From assembly GCA_013339895.1 (NCBI GenBank), contig JABACO010000015.1:1696229-1760228 (forward strand): a stretch of 64,000 nt of DNA. The letters run 5' to 3'. Made by a program: the position numbers and the translations under genes. Origin of the DNA: Ephydatia muelleri (lineage: Eukaryota > Porifera > Demospongiae > Spongillida > Spongillidae). The notes under the pieces are model-generated. The model had not been told where the DNA came from. It made no database searches and worked only from the letters and a program-made list of their open reading frames with translations. Shown in pieces: positions 49,025 to 61,796 of this stretch. The number at the start of each line of letters is the position of its first letter. The stretch's first letter is position 1.

Positions 49025-49559
49025 TTATTATATTATATATGCTTTACATCACTAATTACATGGTATTAAAAAATCACTTAAAGAGACAAATCATCTATGT
49101 TTGACAACTTGTAGTGCAGGCCGCATTTAGTCCTTTGGCTATCTAGGTAGTCTTCACCCTCCACCATTTATCCACGTTTAGTTTTCTCCCAGGAAAATTG
49201 GCAGTAGTCTAGTGTTCCGGTCTTTATGAAGGATATCTGATCGCGGTACTCTAGCTGCTTGCGAGCGCTACAACCATAGATATTAGACTAATATCTATGC
49301 TACAACTAACAGACGGTACAGAGATATGTCATGTAATTCACCCGAAGGGTAGAAAAATGATTAAAATGACTGTTAAATGGCGGGTCTACAAGTGTAGTTC
49401 TTATATAGCTCGAACATACAAAGTCCATGTTGAGGTCATGTTGTATGATGTAATCGTTTCAATATTTCGGGGCGTATTGTCCAATGTTTAATGGGCCGCA
49501 AAACAGCCGTGTGGCCAAGCGACTGACTGCTGAGCGCCCTGGAAGTTGATTTATTTTTG

Positions 49560-49862
49560 CTTACACAGCACAGACTGATAATTGCACTGAGCCACTGAGT
49601 GACAATAGCAATGATCAGGGACCAGGTAGCTACGTTGAACTTGTGGTGCAGTGGTTCGCTTCAGTTTGAAGTCGAACATGAATGGTAGGAGTTGGTAGCA
49701 AATTTACTTCCCGTACCCAGTAGGAAACCAAGCGAACACATCCCGACCATTGTACAGATGGAAAAGTGCTTCCTCCTGCTTGGCCTTCAGTATTAGGCTT
49801 TCCTGGTGAACACACCTTAGAGAATAAGCTACCACATCACGGAACTCAGCTGAATACGCCAT
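49560..49862 (-). pseudogene. RecQ-like helicase N-terminal fragment
   Basis: From ATG at 49862 on the reverse strand: ILKAKQEEALFHLYNGRDVF and AWFPTGYGK (Q motif and Walker A), then a TAA exactly where Ser/Thr is expected, then ICYQLLPFMFDFKLKRTTAP in the same frame. RecQ-like helicases read K-E-x-Q-x-x-A...D-V-F-x-x-x-P-T-G-x-G-K-S-x-C-Y-Q. The nonsense codon kills the P-loop. The rest of the helicase is absent. It starts inside the right TIR region, so it probably belonged to the transposon. Confidence 0.7.
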
Positions 49863-50015
49863 AACTCGATCAGACCAGTATAGGGAAAGGACTACAAACC
49901 AAATTACAACAGTACGCGATTCACCAGATTCTGGTGAATGGCTAGCGCATGCGCACAAAGACTATGCCAATCGCCTATTTTTTGTCCCGCTAACTTTAAG
50001 AGCCTGGGGACGAGG

Positions 50016-50930
50016 CTAGTGCTGACCTTACAATTTCTGTTAGATAAGGATATGACTCAGTCGAGTCTGGCAGACTCCCATACATGTATTCCAAAGGCAA
50101 GAAAGCTCAACTTTATAATACATATTGCTTGAGAGCCTGAACAAATGCTGAAAAACGGTTGAGTTGCTTCTTGTGATTAATTTGCGTGTCGAGACACTAA
50201 TCCAGCCGGGTGCGCTGTCAATTGAGCGCTCCATCTATGCACAAAGTCAATACTGGTGTTCAAAACATGTATAAGAAGTGTACATGTACATCGCCAAGAA
50301 TTTCTGTCATGAATTAAGGAGCGACTGTCTCACCTTTTTATTTGCTCCCGTGGTAAGTTTACAATAAATAACTGTCGCTGAAAGAGTAAAAAAGTCAATG
50401 ACAGTAAAGTCTACTTTACTATGTTTGGTGTAATTCACCGATTCACACGCAACACAGGACTGCAAACAGTGCTCTCTACTTATATGTACGAAGTAGGGCC
50501 TATAGTGCATGGTGTCGGAGTGGTGCATGCAGGAATGAGTCTATTCTAAAGACCGATCACGTGCATATTGTGTAAGGTCCTCCGTGCATGGCCATGGCAA
50601 GCAAAGTGGAAGCTCAAACTGCTGAGGAAGCCAAAGTTTGTCCAAGTGAGTCGTGTGACAGGAAGCCTGTAATAAACCTGCAGATGCCAGCCAGCCGGAT
50701 CCCGTAATAGATCTGCAGATGCCAGCCAGCCGGAATCCCGTAATAGATCTGCAGATGCCAGCCAGCCGGAATCTTGCAATTAACAGAAATATCAACCAGT
50801 TTCAACCAGCTGGTTTCAACGTTTGATGCGTGGCCATGGTGCAGCAAAAATGAGACACACTTACACGCCAGTCTGGCGTAGCACAGCCACGTTTATTTGC
50901 GGGATTGAACGTGGCTATAAAGCTCAGTTG
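50016..50930. other. Spacer with 39-base tandem repeat
   Basis: GATGCCAGCCAGCCGG, ATCCCGTAATAGATCTGCA is repeated about three times at 50668-50775. No gene seen. Confidence 0.6.
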
Positions 50931-51019
50931 ACTTAGAGGCAAATGGTTATGTGTTGGGGACCGATCTGAGATCTCGTGCACAAGCGTGCTTCCATTAGTT
51001 AATTGTCCATCAGTGAAAA

Positions 51020-52519
51020 AAGAATAATTGACACTATACAATAAAAAAAGGAAGTAACGCCTACATCAGGTCTGCACGTGTATCAGTGTATACATTATAG
51101 ATTCGCGCATTGTCGTCATCGTGCTGATAATCGTTACGTCATGTGGGTCTGGGGACGAGATTAAGTGTCAACCCCTAATTGATGTCGCGGCCCAACAATG
51201 GGGATCGCTTGCTTTTCATTGGTTTAGTTGGTTTAGACTTCTGGCTTCGCTGCTGTCTCAACATTGGGGTCTATCTGTTAAAGCAAGGATTCACACATCC
51301 TGGCATTTGAACAGCAGCACTGAACTGGATTATACATTTATTTTGTATTTTGTGTCCCAAAACATGCCCTTACTTTGGTGGGTACCTTATGTGTTGGTAT
51401 ACGGGACTGAGCTGGATCAGCAAGTTTACCATTATTGTTATGGCGTTCGAAGCGTTGTAGACATATGAGTCAATTTTCCAGCGCATGTCTTAACATCCCT
51501 TTGAAATGATTATTCTATACCTTGGTACATGTATATACAATACTGTACGGAAACAACTATAGCGGAATGCATGAACTTTAACCGGCTTACGTACTACATA
51601 TACATCGTTCACGTGCAACTATTATGAAATCTACAGAGGTGAACGACTTCGACATGTGCTCTATAACATTTGCTTGAGCCAGAGCAATTCTAATATAAGG
51701 TTCAGCCCGCCGTACAAATTAAAGGTGAAAGGCCTTGCTTTGCATGGGTTTTGGTCAGGACAGCAATTGAGACGTGAGACAAGATGCGATAAACACTACT
51801 GCTTAGCCGGCATCTTTGTCCCAACCACCAAGCGGAACACTTAATTCAGTTGCATGCATGGTCGTTGGTTACGTTGCATGTTTATATATTTTTGCACGGC
51901 TTCAGCAGCCCGCTTTGCTGAGCACTGCACGCACCACACCGATCTTAGAGTAAAATGAGTTAAGCGCGGTGAAATGACAGTCATGCAGGTCCAGAGAAGC
52001 AGGCTTTCCATGCATGCTCCCAGTCGAAAACTGGATTATGGCAACCACTTTTCTTCTTTTCTTCACGTGTGTCGAATATACATTTGTGATTATAACCTTA
52101 GTGTAACGTTGTACATGTAGCGGGATATATTGCTCGAAAATGACATGTTTTTAATAATTTTGAATATTCCCTCGTATTGTGAACCACTTTTTTTTAACAA
52201 GAGGGGAAAGCTTCGTAGTCATCGTGTAGGGTAATGTGAGGAGTGGTCGGCAGTAAATAGGGAGTGGTCGGCAGCCACAATACAGAGCCTCAAAGAAAAC
52301 ATTTCAATATTTCAAAACAGGATAAAAACCATCCTACAGGGTTGTCTTAAGATGCAATAAGTATAGTTCAAAGCAACTACGTTCCCTAATAACACATTGA
52401 TGCCGAACACGCTAAAGCACCACTACCTAAGCTACCCTATTACATCATAATCGTGACTTGTGGATAAAAATAGTTTTAATCGGATCGGACAAAATGAAGG
52501 AAGCACCCATGCGCACCAA

Positions 52520-52586
<67 letters not shown>

Positions 52587-52625
52587 TCTCTCTCTCTCTC
52601 GCTCTCTCTCTCTTTCTCTCGCTCA

Positions 52626-52670
<45 letters not shown>

Positions 52671-53455
52671 TCAAAAATAATGCAAATGATTTACTAATTG
52701 GAAATGAGCTATTCAGCTGATACTGCATGCATGTAATCAAATGAATGCAACTCAGCACCTTCTGAAGATAAGTTTCACTGCCATCAATGGCTTTCAGTCA
52801 CTTGTGTTATATATACAATTCAAATCATATTCAAATCCAATAAATGTGGTCCAAATCCTTTTTTTTTACTTTTTTGTGCAGCCTTAATTGGATTGTAATA
52901 TTTATTCACATTCATTCATGCGGGTTTACGTCCCTGGGTTTGCACTTGATAATTGAGAAGTACTAGTAATGTAGTGATTCCGGCTGCTGACTAATAGCAC
53001 ACATAATAGAAATTCTATTGCTGGAACGTGATTATATAATTATCATAATGCCGCCTGTGATCAGTATACGGTCGGCTGAACCTTGCTGTGGCTTGAGAAA
53101 ATGCTAGAGCAATCCTGCCTGTCGATGTGAACGATGTAAGTATATCTATAGTCTATCTATACGCTATTTTATAAAGTGCATTCTAGTTGCTTCTGCCGTA
53201 TATATATGAATCTGTATTACACCAGTAAATTAAATATTCATAATTCAAAGAATGTTTGAACATGCGGCGGAAATGTGAAAAATCCGTATGTCCACAACAC
53301 TTCAACAATATGCAGATGTGTATAGTTTGCTTCATTGCATTACGTAGGTGGATACGTTAAGTGTTGGTATGTGGGACTTGCTGATCCAGCTCAGTTCCAC
53401 ATACCGACACATAAGGTATCCACCGAAGTAAGGGCATGTTTTGGGACACAAAATA
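51020..53455. repeat. Inverted-repeat-flanked segment, right copy
   Basis: The chitin deacetylase upstream sequence occurs inverted here: GGAAGTAACGCCTACATCAG at 51051 is the complement of 53770-53789, and TGTGTCCCAAAACATGCCC at 51349 is the complement of 53434-53450. It parallels the left block (35061-37672) but with the inner 0.9-1.3 kb in the opposite orientation and no deacetylase remnant on the reverse strand. Confidence 0.65.
52519..52676 (+). repeat. (CT)n microsatellite
   Basis: Long CT tract following AAGCACCCATGCGCACC, at the position where the left copy carries the 17-base minisatellite. Confidence 0.95.
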
Positions 53456-53946
53456 CTAAATAAATTATACGAGTATACACACTTGTCTTCTAATTCTGCG
53501 CATATGCGATACATGTGAGCTGTAAGTATTCAACAACAAGTGACGCAGCTATGGATTCTTGTCTCGACAGTCAGACCTCGATGTTGTGACAGCAGCGCGC
53601 GTGGCGGCCAGAAGACTAAACCAATGCAAAGCAAACTATACACAATTGATCTGCATATATTGTTGGGGCTTCAAAAGGGCCACGAAATCAAATTAGAGCA
53701 GCTGGGGTGACATGTGCACGCTGCGCGCTAAATTCTATGTATACCGACACACTGACGCGCGCACCTGATGTAGGCGTTACTTCCTTATTCTGAAGTGTCA
53801 GTTATTCTTTTCTTAACTGAGACATGTTGTATAAAAGACGACACGTCGTTCCTAGTGCATGACGACTGCTTAGCGTGTTGTTGCATACAATTTACGCAGC
53901 AACTTGCAGATAGTGCAAACAAATTAATAAGTGTGCTCACTCCATT

Positions 53947-55090
53947 ATGGACTCCAGTCGTCTCGTAGCTGTTTCACTTCTGCTTCTGATCACTACCTCC
54001 TTGGCCGCTGTGATTAGTAATCCAGCGCAGCCGTGTGTTCCAGACCAGTGCGAGCTGCCAGACTGCCGCTGTGCAGGAGTGGACATCCCAGGAGGTTTAA
54101 CCCCTAGCAACATCCCTCAAATCGTCCTCATCAGTTTTGATGATGGCCTTCGCACCCAGGACTACGAAGGGTTCTATGCGAGTGTCTTCAACGATCGCAA
54201 CAACCCGAACGGATGTCAAATCGGGCTGACCTTTTTCGCCTCGCACTATTACACGAACTACGCCCTGCTTGAGGACATCAACAAACAGTACGGCTATGAA
54301 ATGGCTGTCCACACAATTGATCACAACACGAATTCTTTGACAACCAAAGAGGAATATACTGGCGAGATCATGGGCATGAAGGAGATCCTTTGCATGTGGG
54401 GAAACGTTTCCTCAAATTCAGTGCGTGGTTTTCGGGCTCCTTTCCTCGCAACCAACGAGGCTGAGATACAAGTACTGTACGATAATAAGTTCTTGTACGA
54501 AGCCTCCATGAGTACGGACACCATGTACTGGCCGTTCACGCTCGACTACAAATCCCCGCTGTGCAACGCTCCTGCATGTCACGTGCCCGAATAATGCTTA
54601 TCCCGGCCTGTGGATCGTCCCCGTTATTAATCTTCAGCAGAAAAGCGGCTACCCCTGCGATATGTTGGACGCTTGCACAGATCCGCAATCGAATCAGGAT
54701 TGGATAGACCTTCTAACAGATAACTTCAATGCACACTACAATGGGAACCGTGCACCTATGGGTATCTACGCGCACTCGTCGTGGTTCTACCGAGGGCAAG
54801 GAAGAGATGGCGTTCTAAAAACGTTTCTTGACAATCTAGCAGCCATGCAGGACGTTTACGTGGTGACGCATGCACGCACAAATGCTGGACTGGGTACGAA
54901 ACCCAACACCGCTGGACCAAATTCAAAACTTCGACCCGTGGAAATGCTCTGCTCCTCCCCAGCCACGCTGCGACTACCATTCCCCAGGCTGCCTGAACTG
55001 GTACGCCGACTCGGGATACCTGCTGAGCACGTGCACGACCCCGTGCCCTCGCGTTTTCCCACAATACGGAAATCTGGGTGGAAACTGGAT
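53947..55090 (+). pseudogene. Chitin deacetylase-like gene copy with two frameshifts
   Basis: This copy is near-identical to 38160-39293, including about 600 bases upstream with the TATA box. An extra ATGT after GCTCCTGC (about 54575) shifts the frame, stopping at 54594 after 215 residues, before the IYAHSSWF motif. A second extra four bases lie near 54872. The original TGA is TGG here, so the frame would read on. All metal-ligand motifs of the N-terminal half remain. A shortened product without a complete NodB fold is unlikely to be active. Confidence 0.85.
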
Positions 55091-55399
55091 CGAGCATGTA
55101 TACCTATATAATCATGCCATAAATTTATTTTCTTTGTTTGTTTTTTAGGTTGTATATGTGCATGATACATAATTGAACTTATTTTCTGAGAATTAGAACC
55201 GGTGTCGGACCCCCGGACATAATCCGCTAGCGGATTTCTGTCCCCCACGGACATAATCCGCTAGCGGATATTGTCCTCTTCCGCAGAAATTGTCCCTCCC
55301 TCCCCTGCCCAAACGCTAGTTTATGTTCCACCTTTCCTGTTTCCCACCCCGCCCTTTTAAGTCGCACGTGGTGAGCAGCTGCTAGTGTATCGTAGTCTG

Positions 55400-57170
55400 C
55401 GTTAAGGACGGAGAAGAGTACGATTGCATTTACAGCTTTCTGGAGACTGCATGGTATACGTACCCCTCTGGGTATCATAAGGCCCAAAAGCGATCTTTGC
55501 GGCGGAAATGTGAGGACTATGCGGTCGATAGCGGCGTACTGTACCGCAAAAAGGAAAAGGAAAAGGAAAGAGGGGAAATGGAATTTCTTCGAGTTCCTAG
55601 AGGAGTAGAAGAAAGAGAACGAATCCTTCATTCGTGCCACTCGTCCAAAGAAAGTGAGTACGATTAGCTCCGTTATGGATTGAGATTAGCAGTGTCACTA
55701 TATGGTCAATGAGGCCAATAGTAATAATTGCGCTTTTTATAGGTGGACACCTGGGAAGGGATAAAACAAGAGAAAAGGTTTCATCGAGGTTCTTCTGGAA
55801 GACGCTGATGAAAGATGTGGATGAGTTTGTTAAGACATGTGATGTTTGCCAGAGCACAAATGGTGCCAAGTTTATGAAGACTGCAGTTCCTTTGCATCCC
55901 ATACCTATACAACCTAGTGTATGGCATCAAGTAAGTTGTAATTTATTCTCCCAGTTATTAAAATGCATGTACGCATCAATTTAGGTTGGTATAGATCTGA
56001 TTGGTCCTCTCCCTAAAACTTTTCAAAGTGACCTGAAGCTGAACCTATAGCTGACAAGACTCCAAGGACAGTGGCTGGGTTTCTGTATAAGATTATATGC
56101 AGGCAACTGCATATCATAGTACATAAAAGCAGCAATTATGCATGTAACTTCTTTACAGGCATGGGTGCACCCATGTTACTATATCGGATCAAGGACGCGA
56201 ATTTGTGAACAGAGTGAATGCAGTTATGTTTCAAATGACTGGAACTGAACACAGGATATCTACTGCAACCTTCCTCAAACGAATGGTTTGGTGGAATAAT
56301 CCTATTATAATCAAACCCTGCAACGATCCTTAATAAAGCTATGTAATGACAAGCAAAATGATTGGGATGATCTTTTAGACCCTGTTCTCTTCGCTTATAG
56401 GTAATGTGCATTACAGTTTCTAAAATTTAGATCACCTCTGTTTACATGTTTTGCAGAACCTCTAAACAGAAATCAACAATGCACACTCCATTTGAGCTGA
56501 TGTATGGCAGGTACAGTACTTATTATATTTCTCTAAGACTATATTTGCATCTATGTCTGTTGTTTTTGAGCTTATTGTATGTGCAGGCGCATGTTAATAT
56601 ATTTTGCTCTGCATGTGATGTTAAATGATACCATTTCTCAAGCATGCATTGTTAACATATTCATGTATTCTTTCATTTGTTTTACATTTGTAATGGGATG
56701 ATATATGAAACTGATAATTACCATACATATCGAAACAGAAAAGCAGTTCTTCCAATACAAGTGAATGCAGAATTTCCACCACACTGCGACACAAGTGACA
56801 ATCTAAATGAACCGTTTGATGTGACTACATTGAAGATGTGTTCAAAAGCATGTGTAGTCTCCAAAAAAAAGTTTTCTCAGATGCTGAGCAGAATATTTCA
56901 TCAGCACAGACATGCATGAAAGCCGATTATGATAAGAAAAAGGGAAAACCAAAGCTAGCTAAGGTATGTCAAGTCAGTCTTCATTGCCCACTAGGCACTT
57001 TACAATTATGTCACTTAATAGGAATATGATGTTGGCTGCTTATAGTAATGCTGCGTAATAGTCACAAAGATCAGCGAAAGGGAGACAAACTTGTCAAAAG
57101 GTTTTTAGGGCCATATGCTGTTGAAGAGTATCGGGGAAAGGTGTCTACCATTGAATAATCCTGGAACAGG
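55400..57170 (+). pseudogene. Ginger-like integrase
   Basis: Pieces in order: YRKKEKEKERGEMEFLRVP and RILHSCHSS, intron, GGHLGRDKTREK and KTCDVCQSTNGAKF (H2C2 zinc finger, 55740-55870), intron, VGIDLIGPLPKTF (first Asp, 55984), ISDQGREFVNRVNAVMF (second Asp, about 56183), PQTNGLVE (Glu, 56275-56298), RTSKQKSTMHTPFELMYGR (56460) and a later C-terminal part (GPYAVEEYRGKV, about 57110). Introns distinguish it from gypsy elements. Stops after the second Asp region and a broken junction near 56280 suggest decay. Confidence 0.65.
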
Positions 57171-57289
57171 GAACATGTTTAAAAAATGTGTTAGTGTTTG
57201 CAGATTGAAGGAATTTTATCCTAGAAAGGTGTGGGTTTAAAATACTTAGATGATGCTCAATTAATACTCTGATTCTAAATGATTATCCT

Positions 57290-57855
57290 GAACAGCAACA
57301 GTCCACCCCGCCAGCCTCTCCTGAACAGCAACAGTCCACCCTGCCAGCCTCTCCTGAAGAGCCACAGTGAACCCTGCCAGCTTCTCCTGAAGAGCACAGT
57401 CCACCCCTGCCAGCCTCTCCTGAACAGCAACAGTCCACCCTGCCAGCCTCTCCTGAATAGCAACAGTCCACCCCTGCCAGCCTCTCCTGAAAAGCCACAG
57501 TTCACCCTGCCAGCCTCTCCTGGAGAGCCACAGTCCACCCTGCCAGCCTCTCCTGGAGAGCCACAGTCCACCCTGCCAGCCTCTCCTGGAGAGCCACAGT
57601 CCACCCTGCCAGCCTCTCCTGGAGAGCCACAGTCCACCCTGCCAGCCTCTCCTGGAGAGCCACAGTCCACCCTGCCAGCCTCTCCTGGAGAGCCACAGTC
57701 CACCCTGCCAGCCCCTCCTGAAGAGCCACAGTCCACCCTGCCAGCCCCTCCTGGAGAGCCACAGTCCACCCTGCCAGCCTCTCCTGGAGAGCCACAGTCC
57801 ACCCTGCCAGCCTCTCCTGGAGAGCCACAGTCCACCCTGACAGCCTCTCCTGCAA
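57290..57855 (+). repeat. 30-base coding minisatellite (PASPGEPQST L)
   Basis: About 19 units of CCACAGTCCACCCTGCCAGC and CTCCTGGAGAG. In the forward frame from about 57480 each unit encodes PASPGEPQSTL. Earlier units have a different frame or a stop (TGA at 57368, TAG at 57457). It lies between integrase and peptidase and could be a flexible linker. Confidence 0.9.
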
Positions 57856-57954
57856 TTCCTTTTACTGGAACACGAAAGCCATGATTAAGAGTGGAGACTG
57901 GCTTTCTGATGAGCACATGTATCTTGCTCAAGCTATTCTTTAAAAACAATTCCC

Positions 57955-58417
57955 TGCCAAGGATGGCTGGCAATCAACTCTTCTAGCACAGATTGATGGG
58001 TTTATTCCTGCAACAAATGAATCAATTCAAATTCATCTGATATCTGGAAATCACTGGGTGACATCAAGCAGTCTAGGCCATGAAGTAGTTGTCTATGACA
58101 GTAAATTACGTAGGGGAAAATTAAAATCAACTCTTACTCACCAGCTCTGTCTTATATATAGGACATTGATTAAAGTGGAGATAAACAGTAGAGATGAACA
58201 GGTCACTTAATTGTGCAATTTCCGAATACGGCCCAAAAAGCAGAAAGGTGGAAGTGACTGTGGTGTATTTGCAATTGCATTTGCATTTCATACAGCAATG
58301 GGAGACAATATATCAGGTTTGCAGTTTGATCAGCTGAAGATGAGACATCACCTTATGAAATGCCTTAGAAAACAAAAATTTACCCCATTTCTGGTTCTTG
58401 ATAAACAAAGCAATTAA
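57955..58417 (+). pseudogene. Ulp1-like (C48) cysteine peptidase module
   Basis: IQIHLISGNHWVTSSSLG (His), VVVYDSKLR (Asp, about 58093-58110) and, after a stop or intron at 58209, GGSDCGVFAIAFAFHTA (Cys, about 58250-58262). This His-Asp-Cys order is that of SUMO proteases of the Ulp1/SENP family. It continues to RKQKFTPFLVL. Confidence 0.65.
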
Positions 58418-58439
58418 GATACCAAAGAAGGTCTGCACT

Positions 58440-58595
58440 GAGAAAATTGATGTTTATTGCACATGTTTGATGCCAGACACATATGGAGATATGGTTCAAT
58501 GCGAAAACTGTCACAAATGGTTTCATATCAAATGTGTTGGTCTTCTCACACTTCCCAACTATGATGACAAATGGTCATGCTCTTCTTGTATGTGA
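58440..58595 (+). CDS. PHD finger
   Basis: C4HC3 pattern: YCTC, MVQCENC, KWFHIKC, WSCSSC, then TGA at 58593. Aromatic residues (W after K, W before the last Cys pair) are those of histone-tail-reading PHD fingers. It directly follows the peptidase and is in frame with an ORF from 58398, so it is probably the C-terminus of the transposon protein. Confidence 0.75.
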   Translation, partial: EKIDVYCTCLMPDTYGDMVQCENCHKWFHIKCVGLLTLPNYDDKWSCSSCM

Positions 58596-59070
58596 GACTG
58601 AGATTTTCATTCAACAGTTTAATTTTCCTTCCCTTGACAGTGAAGTCATTCCCTTCCCCCCCCCCCCCCCCCCCACCCACCCCCGTCAATTACATTTACA
58701 TTTAACACTCCAGAAGTGAACCAAAATGAACGGTATGGTCCGATACAAACATGCACGTGATGGAACTATGTCGACAGGATAATTTGTCACACGTTGTACT
58801 TTGAAAACCTTTATCCATGCAGAGGGAAATATTCAGAGTGTAGTTAATGGGGTTTGTGGAAGAGATTTGTGGAAAGGATTGTGTCGTACTTGAAATGAGG
58901 TCATATCCAGATACACCGTTTCGTTGATTCATGTTGCGTAGCTAAAGCCGGTGTGGTAGGGTAAATTGTCCCCCAGGGTAGAATGTCCCCTCAGACATTC
59001 TGCACTAGTGCAAAATGTCCCCCCGGACACTCTGTACACTAGGGCAAAATGTCCCCCCTCTCCCCGGACA

Positions 59071-61420
59071 CTACAATATATAAGGTAAAATGTTTCCCGT
59101 CGTTTTTTCCCTCTTCGTGACTGTGTATGTCCAATATAAATAACATTTGCGCAGAGATGATACTGATAGCGCATTAAGCACGTGATTCACGATGGCGACT
59201 AAGGACGATGAGTGCGAGCAACTATACATTTTCTGAAAGATCGTGAGGGATGTGGGAGGAAGGCTTCTAGCTATATATGGTTGAAAATGGCCTTCTAATT
59301 CATCGGAAGCCGAAGTTTGATATTGGGTAAGCCTTTGGTATATGTTATGCAAGATTAATGAAGTGTTTGAATCAGGGAACTACCTATACCAATCCAGAAG
59401 TATATTGAACGCTGTAGAAGTAAGTTGCGATTAGTGGGACTTCCAAGTTTTGGAATAACTTTTGAGTTAAATAAACTTCTTCCTGAGGTATATGCCAGGC
59501 ATGAAAAACAGTGTGGAATTGTGTTTATGTGACATTACTTTACAGTCTATGATCCTATTGATCTCAAGATATTTCAATCTGTCTTACGAGATTTCAGCCA
59601 TGCATCATATCCAGAAATGAGCGGTCAAAGGGAAAGCTAATTAATTCGCGGTTTGCGAATCACCGAATATTTCCGTATAACTTCCCATAGACATGTATGG
59701 GGTACTTTAATACCAAGCACACCAGATTTTTCTCAGCATTTGCCAAAGAGAATTGTTAGTACACTACATTTGCCATGATTTTTAGTGGGGTCGCCGTATT
59801 TTTCCTATTTAAGGCGTCGCTTCCCTAGGATTGTCATAACATTGTCCTCAACGTACACGTAGTCAATGGGTGCGTTTTCTCATTACAAATTCTATGACCA
59901 TTTGTGTCAATACCTTTACGATTCGCCAATTTGCCAAAGGAAAAACATGTAGCTAGTACATCGAAGAACTATAATATATATTGAAAATTGGGTCTTTGTA
60001 TTTAAAAATCGGCTTCCATAATTGAAAGAAGTATCCTATATCGAATCAGATTGTTGTCTCCGTCTCGTGCCCTCAAAATCGACTCACGCGCGGGACAAGG
60101 CAAATGAGTATCTCCCTAGCTGTACCAGTTTTATACAGTATGAAATCGGGCCTGAAATCGATTCTGCACGCCTCCTAACGCTACGTAACAAGGTTTGTTG
60201 CTACCAGTTGAGTAGCCTACATATAAATGTACGTTATCGTACCCATACGTTCCGGATCTTTTGTAAACATCGCCGGGCCCATTTCATAATTGTATTGCTG
60301 TTAGGCTGTTACGTTGGTAGTTTATCTAAGTAACTGAAGTACAACTACTAGTATAGGTGTGGCCGGAGCTACTATTGGCCCCAATAGTAATACGGCTACA
60401 TGATGTGTTTTAATTCTAGAAAATGCGCACCGATTTATCGAGTATCAAAGAAGCTGATAGCAGCGTCAACGGCGTGGTAGCGTATTTTATTCTGCTGTCT
60501 GGCGCTGCGTTGCAACATCCACCACCAGCAAAACGCCGTTGCAATCTTTCAGGTGAAATAAATATAAAATGCATGTGCAAGGCAATGACTTACGTAGGCC
60601 TCGGCATTGCACATCTCTCAACTTGGTAATTGCAATAATGTCAGTCATTTCTTACCCTGCACTGCATGCTTTGTGTTTTATTGTAATATTTAGCTACCTT
60701 GCGTACTTACATGTATATTCAGTTACCGCTGTGAAGGCACCGTAGCTAGTGTACTCATGTGAAGGCACCATAGTTATACGGTGTGACTATTTACAAATGG
60801 TTTATTGTGTCAGTGTGGTATGTAGCAGGCTTTGTCAATGTAATGTATGCACATGTGCATATGGACATATGTATAAAGTTGGCAACGGACTCAAACGTGA
60901 ATGTTGTGCATGTGTTGTCGACTGCATCACAGTGAAACTTATTAGTGAACAATTTGAAATAAATCACAAGATGACCGCCAATGTATGGGCGATTACTCGA
61001 TATGACACAACACGCAAGCACTAAAACGCATCACACAGATCAAACAAACTCTCAGACATTCTCTGCAACCATTCTCTGCTACATGTACCAATGTAAAGGT
61101 CTTGTTGATAACAATGAATACAATAGTTCAAGGGATGGTATACAAATAGTGCATGCTCATACAAGTATGCATATCTGTGTATGTGTAAACAATTAATTTT
61201 TTGTATGTTTGTATTGTATGTGTGTATGTGTGTTACATATGGACAACATTTCAACAGCCCTTTGCTGCGGCAGAACACACATGGCTGAGTTATCTTGAGC
61301 CTGAATACCACAAATGCAACAGTGAAAAATGTGAAGCCAGAACAGAGTAAGGCTGTTTGTGTATGTGTGTGTGCGTTACCAGTGTGGTAAGGGAGTGGCT
61401 CAAACATGGCACTGATCTTG
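59071..61420. other. Mostly non-coding spacer
   Basis: Short coding-like islands occur at 59192 (MATKDDECEQLYIF then stop) and 59380-59530 (PIQKYIERCRSKLRLVGLPS), which may be debris of another element. A possible exon at 60423-60552 ends at GTGAAA. None can be assigned. Confidence 0.35.
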
Positions 61421-61423
61421 GTG

Positions 61424-61424
61424 A

Positions 61425-61467
<43 letters not shown>

Positions 61468-61480
61468 CCACACACACACA
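61424..61480 (+). repeat. (CA)n microsatellite
   Basis: CA repeats with AAA interruptions. Confidence 0.9.
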
Positions 61481-61647
61481 TGATGTGATATTGTGGTCAA
61501 TTTGTTATGGCATGTGCAAATGGGAGGGGCTGTGTTTGTGTGTGTTGCACATGCATGTACACACATGAGGCTTCTGTAACTTCTACTGTAGACAACTAAA
61601 ACATATCTAGCAAATTAACCCTCCTTTCCCCCCTGATCTTGGTGATA

Positions 61648-61648
<1 letters not shown>

Positions 61649-61687
<39 letters not shown>

Positions 61688-61796
61688 CACACACACGCAC
61701 ACACACACACACACACACACATACACACACACATACACACACACACACAAGCACACACAAGTACATACATGTACAAGCACACACACATATACACAC
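61649..61796 (+). repeat. (CA)n microsatellite
   Basis: Interrupted CA tract with GCA and TA variants. Confidence 0.9.

Larger units (their letters stand above)
55203..59070 (+). mobile_element. Ginger-like integrase DNA transposon with Ulp1 and PHD modules
   Basis: Likely ends TGTCGGACCCCC (left) and the complement of TGTCCGGGG (right, 59062-59070) are only loosely matched. The left subterminus has two copies of the palindrome ATCCGCTAGCGGAT (55222, 55256). The right has repeated GCAAAATGTCCCCC motifs. The interior reads integrase, Pro-rich repeat, Ulp1-like peptidase, PHD finger, all forward, with several introns. Ends are tentative. Confidence 0.6.

Noticed and set aside
53947..55111. Second functional chitin deacetylase
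   Set aside because: Two four-base insertions place the C-terminal half in other frames and the stop codon is lost.
57275..57973. Reverse-strand Gly/Ala/Val/Asp/Cys repeat protein
   Set aside because: It is the shadow of the 30-base forward minisatellite.
60022..60333. A 103-residue ORF
   Set aside because: Composition is not protein-like (many Cys, His and Arg) and it has no motif.
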